Positions 48,201 through 57,200 of a stretch of 64,000 nucleotides of DNA are shown here, piece after piece. The position numbers and the translations under genes are program-made. Where the stretch lies: NCBI GenBank assembly GCA_028583605.1, contig CM053334.1, positions 23,708,226-23,772,225 of the forward strand, given 5' to 3'. This DNA comes from Dastarcus helophoroides (Eukaryota > Arthropoda > Insecta > Coleoptera > Bothrideridae). Each line of letters opens with the position of its first letter. Position 1 is the stretch's first letter. The notes under the pieces were generated by a model. It searched no databases and was not told where the DNA came from. It saw nothing but the letters and a program-made list of their open reading frames with translations.

Positions 48201-51200
48201 GAAGACTGCTGAACCACATTACTGTTTTGCTGTTCCACCTACGCAATATTTTAAATTGCAAAAAATACTCGAGAATTCAATCCAATGAAATTTTTACCCC
48301 TTTACCGCATCCGCAATAAAGGGGTTAAACCTTCTTTGAACTTTATCATAAGCGACAGTGCTGTAGTACTGACCTGTTGTTGAATATACTGCTGTTGCTG
48401 CTGCTGGTCCACTTGTTGTTGCTGAATATACTGCTGTTGCGACTGCTGTTGTTGGGATTGCTGCTGCTGGTTCATCTGTTGCTCAACTTGCTGTTGTATG
48501 TACTGCTGATACTGCATTTGCTGCGCCAATGCTTCCTGTTCTTTGCTTCGCTGCTCTCGCTCTTTACTAATCTGAGCTATTTGCGCCTTAAGTAGTTGGG
48601 CTACGGTCTTCGCGTCATCTTCGAAGATGATGCCAGATTTAGCCTACGCAAAACTCGCATTAATTCACAAATTAGAAACATTAAGCCTCAAATTTACCAT
48701 TTCTTCAGAGATGGTGTTGTATCGATCAGTTTCCAAATCAAATTCAAACTGTATGGCTTCGTTCTCTTTGTGCTTGTGGGTTCTCTTCTTGGGATCTATG
48801 ACCCTCAGTCTAAATATTATTTTGTTTTCGGCTTGGGAAACCACCTCAACCTTAAGGCCGACGTCTTCTTCGAAGAAGGCGTGAGTTAGTAGATCTTTCA
48901 CTTTCGGTCTGTCTTCTTTTCGCGGGCGAATGCAACTTTCGATGACATCTTTGATTTCTGGATTTTGGACCTTGTCAAAACTTGCAGGCTTGATGCCCTA
49001 CAAAAAACAGAACTTAAGTACAGAAAGTAATTTTATTTGGTATTATTTTGTTTTCCCTTTGCCTTCAATAACGGTATGTAGTTGTTAAGTTGCAAAAAAA
49101 ATTAAACGGAAGAGAATTCTCTCAAAATTTATAATTAAATTTCAAAATTTCGGTTAATATTTCTTTTAAAAATCTTGAAAATTCTTTCTTAAGAGTTCCT
49201 CTAAATCAAAAATTATACACTAAATTTTGTAGTTTTTATCAAACTTTCACTTTCCTCTCGAAATTTCTAAAAAATCTTAACATACTGAGTTTCGACATTT
49301 TTCTTTATTTTATACCTGAAATGTGGATAAGAATTTCCAAATTTCCAGAATATCTAGCAATTTTGAAGAAATTACATCTTCACATTAAAACAAAAGGTAA
49401 CAAAGACGTGCGGGGTTTGCTAGATCCCCATCGGGCGTCTCCCCAGGTGGTGGACAGGGGGACGTCTTCCAGATATGGGTGACACCGAGGAAAACAAATA
49501 CTCGGGGCAAACCAAAATCTACCTTGAGAAGTATCATTCAGTTAGGAGAAAGATGAACAAGGAAATGGAAATGACAGAAACAATTAAGATCAGAAAACTA
49601 CAATACCTCAGACATATTACGTGAGGGACAAAATATGCCGGGCTCCAATTGATTATAAAGGTAAAAATTCTAGGAAAGAGAAACAGAGGAAGAAGGAGAA
49701 TATCATGTTTGCGCAACCTGAGAGAATGGTCTAAATGTACATCGAGTGAACTTTTTAGAGCAGACGCCTCCAAAATCATGATTGCCAACGTCCGTCGGGG
49801 AGATGGCACGTACAGATGAATAAAGATTTGTGGAAAAAGCAACAGGCGCAGATAAAGCTGTATCCCCCAAATTACTTACCGATATAACCTTTTTGTAAAT
49901 CTGCGCTGGCCCGGTGCATTCTGAATAGGGGTACTCGCTGGTCGCCATCTCTAACATGCACATACCAAACGCGTACACATCGACGCCTTCGTCGTAATGT
50001 TCTTCGTACATTTCCGGAGCCATAAATTCGGGTGTTCCAATGACCTTTAACCGCGCCAGTTAAAAAAAAAATCAAAAACCGTTTGATGTGAAAAAAACTT
50101 ACGGATTTCGCGAAACTACGATTTTTCAACGTGGCTAACCCTAAATCGCCTATTTTGACGGACCCTGTACCCCCAGTAATAAAAATATTGTCGCATTTCA
50201 AGTCTCTGTGGATAATAGGCGGGGAGCGAGAGTGCAAAAACGCCAAACCTTTCAAAATTTGACGGCACCAAGATTTCAACACTTTGGGATTGATTTTCTT
50301 AAATCGACGCAAGTATCTGAAAAGTACATAAAAAAATAAGTCATCGAGTGACTAATACATCAGTGGAATAATTTAAGGTCGTAACAAATTTAATTTACTT
50401 ACGTTTTAAGTGTTCCGCTAAGCATAAGTTCGGTAACCAACACGATATTCTTCTTTTTCGTTCCAGTGTATTCCCAATAATTGTAAAAACGCACAATATT
50501 GGGATGCTGAAGCTTTTTCAACATTTCAGCCTCCTCCCTGAACCTCTGGCGTTCCGCTTTGTTCAGCTTTTTCTCTTGTAATTCGCACCAAGCAACAGCG
50601 ACACCCGTTTGGGTATCAAGACCTCTGTAGACAGTCTTAAAAGTTCCCCTTCCGATCTGAAATTGATAATAATCTTATTAATAATGAGTAAAAAATTCTG
50701 GGAAACAAGTGAACATTTTAGATTCAAAAAGTCTGTAAAAATATTATAAAATTCTAAAAATAATCCAAAATATTCGTTTCAGTTGGAAAAACTGAATAAA
50801 CTAGGAGATTGCTGCAGAAAACATTCGAAAAATAATTCGAAAACTTTTTGCAATTCTCGAGTTTTTTTAATAAAATCGATTTTTTTTACATTTCGTCTTT
50901 TTTGGAAATTTCCACGTTTTTGAAAATTTCAACGTTTTTGAAAATTTCAAGGTTTTTGCAAACAATGTTTTAAAATATTTCGTACATTCTTGCAAAATTT
51001 TTATTATTCTTGATATTTTAACTTTTTTGAAGACATTAACTTTCTTGAAAATTCTACCTTTTTGAAAACTGCGAGTTTTTTTTCAAAGTAAGGAATTTTT
51101 TAAAATTTCGATCATTTTTTTTTTCAATTCGACTCTTCAAAATATTCCTTTATTTTTTAAATTATGATTTTTTAAATATTGATTTTTTGAAATATTCAAC

Positions 51201-54200
51201 TTTATTTCAAAATTTCGATTTTTCTAAATTTTGACCGTTGGTGTCGAAAATTTCGATTTTTGAATCTGGATTTTTTGGGAAAAATTCAATTTTTTTTCAG
51301 TTTTTTTCTTGCAATTTGGATTTTCTGAAAACTTTTATTTTTTGAAAAATTTGATTTTTTTTCTTGCAATTCTGATTTTTTGACAGCTTTTATTCAAATT
51401 TAAGTTTCTTTTTTTGAAAAACTTGACTTTTTTTGGAAATTTCGACCTTTTTCCAAAAATTTCGACACTTTCTTGTAATTTTTACATCGGAAAATTTGGA
51501 TCTTTCAAAATTTCGAGTTTGTCTCGACATTTTTTTGTGATATTCCGATTTATTTTGAAAACTTCAGGTTATACTGAATTTGCAATGATTCCAAAATCTT
51601 TAATTATTCTCGAAATTTTGATTTTACCAAATTTCCAATTTTTTGTGAAAATTTCTAATGTTTTTGTTAATTTCGACTTCTCGAAATTTTGACTGAAAAT
51701 TTCGTCTTTGTTTCAAAATTTCAAGTTTTTTTCGAAAAACCGATTTATTTTTTAAATTTGGTTTTTTTGAAATTTTCGACTTTGTTAAATTCGAAGAAAC
51801 ATTCATTAACGACGTCAGCTCTCAACGTGTGCAGGCAACTTTAAATGCAATTGCGTTTGTTATTCATTGCGCACATTTTAAGTGGTTTTTAATGCCCATT
51901 TTTACCACCTTGGAGGCAGAATTTTGAAAAATTCTCCATCAGTGCTCACCCACGTATTTTGGGGAACAACTTTGTAAAATTTCACGATTCTAGACCAACC
52001 GGTTTAAGTTATACGTTGTCTGTCGGTCAACGCTTAGAGATTTATTAAGTAGATGTCTAAATTTTGAGTTTAAAATTGAAATTCTGGAAAAAATTGCAAA
52101 TTTCGAAATTAAACTGAAAGGTTTTTTCTCCAATTAAGTTTCAAATTTAAACTCGAAATTTTGAAAAAAATGTCCGAATTCGGAGAAAAGCGCCCAAATT
52201 CTGAAAAAAATTGGAAATATAGAGAAAAGCTTATTATTTCATGTTACAAAAATGTCAACATTTCGAGATTACTCTAACAAAACGATTCCAAAGTTGGAAT
52301 TTTCCAAAAAAAAATTCATGGTTGAGTTGGAAAATCTTTTAAAAAATTGGAAAATTCTAGGAAACGTTCAAAAAACCTTAACGTTCAAGTAAAAAGTTGA
52401 AGTTTATAGAAAAATTCAAAGGTTCTATCTTAAAACGACATCTAAATTTGCAGAAACATCTCAATTTCGACTTGAAAACAACTTGGGGCTAACGCACCTC
52501 TTCCTCATACTTAAAAAATCGCCCATCCGGACTGACAGCTATGGGTTTGTAGACGTCATCATCGTCTTCAACCTTGCCTTCCTTGCTAAGGTTCAAATTA
52601 ACAACAACGGCCTGTTCGACCAAATCCGGATTATTTTCCGCATTTTCGTCGTTCCTGTGTAACTCGTCTATGGTCTGTTCGGTGATTTCGGTCATTTCCG
52701 GGTTCATAAATAAATTCTTCGGTATGTTATACATCGGCCCTATTTCGCGCAATCTTTGGTCACTTTGCACCTCCGCCTCATCTTCCGCATTGGAGTCAGT
52801 CTCGACTGGTATCAGGCATGTGACACCGCCATGTTTGACGGATTTCTCCTTCTTACGACGCATCTTCTTGTCCGCTATCAGGTAGTCGACATTCTCAGAT
52901 ATATCTTGAATAACCTAGAAAAAAAGTCAGAATTGTAGTTGGAGAGTAGTTATAAAAACATCAAATATAGAATCAACTGAAACTGTATTCAACTCATTGA
53001 ACGATTTAAGTACAACATATCTTTCAAAGCAACTTTTATCAGCACAGGCTTCAGTTGCTTCAAAACAGTTCAGCGCCATCTATGTTTATTTCCGTATCCT
53101 ACTCGCTTCAAAGGCATAATAGTGTTATTGTGAGTGAACTGTATTTAACAAATAAACTAAAAAAAGTAGAAGTTTACCTGTCCTGCGACGATTTCCGAGT
53201 CGGGCAGTTCTGAGCAGCAGTCGTGGTATTCCTCGTATTCTTCAACGAAATTCCGGGCGTCTAGTAAGTTGTCGGCAGATGGCGTCGTTATAATTTTCGG
53301 AGCGTAAAGAGGAGCAACTACGTCGCTGGTGTTACATCTTATTCTACTTTTGTAATCTATCTTACTTAAACTAGGGAGTTTTTCCGTTTTATTTTCAGGT
53401 AAGAGTTGATTTTTAGTTATTATTTGCACAGCCATTTCGAATATTTCGTTTAGTATGTCCTCTACAACAGGCCTAATCTCACTTTTTGACTTAATTGTTG
53501 TATCTGCAAGAAAAAAAAATTAAATATTAGTTAATTTGTCCGCAATTTGGCCTCTGTAGCAAGTGGCGAGTGAGTTTAAAAATCCTACGACTGTGATGTT
53601 GCTAAAATGTGAAATTCAAATAAAAACTATTGAAATTCACGTAATAATCGAAAATTATCAAACGTTTTTCTACGAGAAAATTTACATTTTATTGGGGTCT
53701 TTAAAAGAAAAAAAAAAACGAACATAAACTTACTTTCATGTCCGTCTGTCTAGTCACAGAGGTTTTTTTTTGGGACAACTATGGAACGTAGGAATTTCTA
53801 ATTTGGCAGCTTTTGGGTTAGCTCTTGATGACCCAAGCATATATCCCAATCGACGATTAAAAAAATATGTTGTATTGAAAATAGGAGTGGGAGGGGTTTG
53901 TCGAACAGAAAAATCAAGTTTTACATCGTGCGAGGCATCACTTGAAAAAACCTACCTCCAAGCATTTTAAAAGATTTTTTCGTAAATTTTGGTCCGTAGT
54001 TTTTAATGATACAACTCAAAATTTATAAGAAATGACGGCGCCCCTCCGCCGATCTCCTGGGTCTCTTAGGATAAAATTTAAATTTTAATAGACAGATATC
54101 GATATTGTAAGAGTTGCTAAAAAAAAAATATTTTTTGGAAAAATGAGTTGTCTTCTTTCCAGAATTTCCACTTTTTCCAAGAATGTCTACTTTTTTTTGA

Positions 54201-57200
54201 AAAATTCTGACTTTGAATTCGACTTTTTGGAAAATTTCAATGCTTTCAAATTTTTGACTTTTTTAAAAACTTTTGCTTTAAAAAAAGTTTACTTTTCCAA
54301 AATTTCATCTAAATTGGACCATTTTTAAATATTTAAGACTTTTTGAATTATTGATTTCTTATGAAATTTTTTTCTTAGAAGAATTCGACATCACTTGAAA
54401 GTTACAAAACTTTTTTTCAAAATGTTGACTTTTGTGTAAATTTAAACTCTTGAAAATCTCGACTGAAAATTTCAGAATATATACACTTTGGTTCAAAATA
54501 ATTTTTTTTTAATTTCGACTTTTTTTCAAAATTTTAACCTCATTTAAAAAAAATCTGCGTTTAATTTTAAAAATTTCTACTTTTTCTCGAAATTTGCATT
54601 TTTCGCAAAATTTGCATTTGTCGCAAATTTCAATTTTTTTCGAAAAATGCTGCTTTTTTCAAATTGTAAAAATCTGGGCTGTTTTGGAAATCTCGACTTA
54701 TTTTAAAAATTCAACATTTCAAATTTTAAAACTCTTCTATCAAAATTTTCATTTTTTTTCATAATTTTGTCCTTCTCAAAATTTCCACTTAAGTTTACGT
54801 CTTTATTTCCAAAATTTTTACTTTTTCTCGATTTTTTTGTTGTAAATTTGGGCTTTTTTAAAAAAATGTATTTTCTTGGAAATGTCTTTAAATAAAATGT
54901 ATATTTTTACGAATATTTCAACTCTGAAAACTTCGATTTTTTATAAATTTTGCCGCTTTTGTAAATTTCGCATCTTTTGTAAATTTCAATTTTTTTGTAA
55001 ATTTCGACTTTTTTCAAAATTTTGGCGTTTTTTGAAAATTTAGCAATTTCATTTTTGCAAAATTTTTAACAATTTTTTGGAAATGTCGTTTTCCAAAATT
55101 TTGACTTCCCAATTCCGGCTTATTTTCAAAATTTTTTACTTTTTCTCGAAATTTGCTTTTTTTCATTTTCGTCTTTGAAAAAAAAACTGTAAGCCTAGTT
55201 TTTTTGCAAACTTCGACCTTTTTGTGCAGATTGAAGTCGAATTATTTCTTAAAAGATTCGAGCTTTTTGGTGACTTGGGCGCACCAAGCCTTCCCCTAAC
55301 TGCGCCCATGATTCAAAATTCTGACTTTTTGAATTCGACTTTTTGAAAAATTTCAAAGCTTTCAAAATTTCGACTTTTTTTTTAAACTTTTACTTTAAAA
55401 CAAGTTTACTTTTTCAAAATTTCATCTAAATTGGACCATTTTTAAATATTTACGACTTTTTGAATTATTGATTTCTTTTGAAATTTTTTACTTAGAAGAA
55501 TTCGACATTACTTGAAAGTTACAAAACTTTTTTCAAAATGTTGACTTTTGTGTAAATTTAGACTTTGCAAATCTCGACTGAAAATTTCAGAATTTATACA
55601 CTTTGGTCCAAAATATTTTTTTTTTAATTTCGACTTTTTCTCAAAATTTTAACTTCATTTAAAATTCGGCGTTTAATTTTAAAAATTTCTACTTTTTCTC
55701 GAAATTTGCATTTTTCGCAAAATTTGCAATTGTCGCAAATTTCATTTTTTTTCGAAAAATGCTGCTTTTTTTAAATTGTACAAATCTGGGCTGTTTTGGA
55801 AATCTCGACTTATTTTGAAAATTCAACATTTCAAATTTTAAAACCCTTAGATAAAAATTTTCATTTTTCTAAATAATTTTGTCCTCAAAATTTCTACTTA
55901 AGCTTACGTCCAAAATTATTACTTTTTCTCGATTTTTTTTGTAAATTTGGGCCTTTTTGATAAAATGTATTTTCTTGGAAATGTCTTTAAAAAAAAAGGT
56001 ATATTTTTACGAATATTTCAACTCTGAAAATTTCGATTTTTTGTAAATTTCGCCTCTTGTAAATTTCGAAGTTTTTGTAAATTTCGCAATATCATTTTCA
56101 AATTTTCAACAATTTTTTGAAAATGTCTTTTCCCAAAATTTTGACTTCCCAATTCCGGCTTATTTTCAAAATTTTTATTTTTTCTCGAAATATGCCTTTT
56201 TTTACTTTCGTCATTGAAAAAAAAACTGTTAGCCTAGTTTTTTTCCACAAACTTCGACTTTTTTGTGCAGATTGAAGTCGAACTATTTCTTAGAAGATTC
56301 GAGCTTTTTTGGTGACTTGGCCGCACCAAGCCTTCCCCTAACTGCGCCCATGATTCAAATCCATTACAGCAGACTACCGCTAACGTTGCGCTCACCTTAC
56401 TGGATAGACCGATAAAGTTGTTACCCCCGTTATTAGTATCACTGTCGAGAAATATGTAGATTTTATTGCTCCTTGGACGGTTGAGTGGGTTATTCAAAAG
56501 TGGCGCTAAAACTCGGAAGTTCAATTCATTGTTCGAATATTAGAGGGGGAATATCCGCGCAACTTCAACGATCGTATCCTGACAATTTTAACGAGCGGAC
56601 AACTTTAAGGGGTGCAACTTTAGCGGGAGTCGACTGCATTGATACATTTGCCCAACGTTTAAAAATTGTTGTCAAACAACCTGCATTCTAAATTTAGTGT
56701 AAGAAAAAAACTGTGAGAGGGCTTCCTGCCTAGGAGGATTCGTTGTGCGCCGCACAGTACTGCCCCCTCATAGCTACGTCACTGGGGGACTTAGGCCCCC
56801 AAAGCCTCTCCCTTGAGTGCGCCACTACTCCAAGTCCAGGATCAGGACACACATAGGTAGCTCATTCAAATTTCAAAATGTCAACTTTTTGGGTAGTTCT
56901 AGTTGTCATTTTTTCTCGACAACAGTTTATGAATTATTTCAATATTAATTATTAATTAATTTCAATATTAAAGACGAACAAAGAAAGAACGAGTATTCTA
57001 CAAATTTTAGTTTTAGGGGTAATCCCCTGAATATAATACCAACCAATCGAGAGGTATTCATCCTATGGAATTTTTCATTTAAAGATTGCACGAACCTAAC
57101 GTCCTTGCGTCATCACTGAACTGTTAAATAATATCAAGAAATAACACTGGCATCAATCACAACACTGCCACTCGTGATTATGTCTTGCACGCAAAATAAC

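Noticed and set aside
53731..53745. A 12-nt microexon between WNK exons 1 and 2
   Set aside because: A GTAAGT donor and in-phase ACAG exist, but there is no pyrimidine tract and exons 1 and 2 already join in phase.
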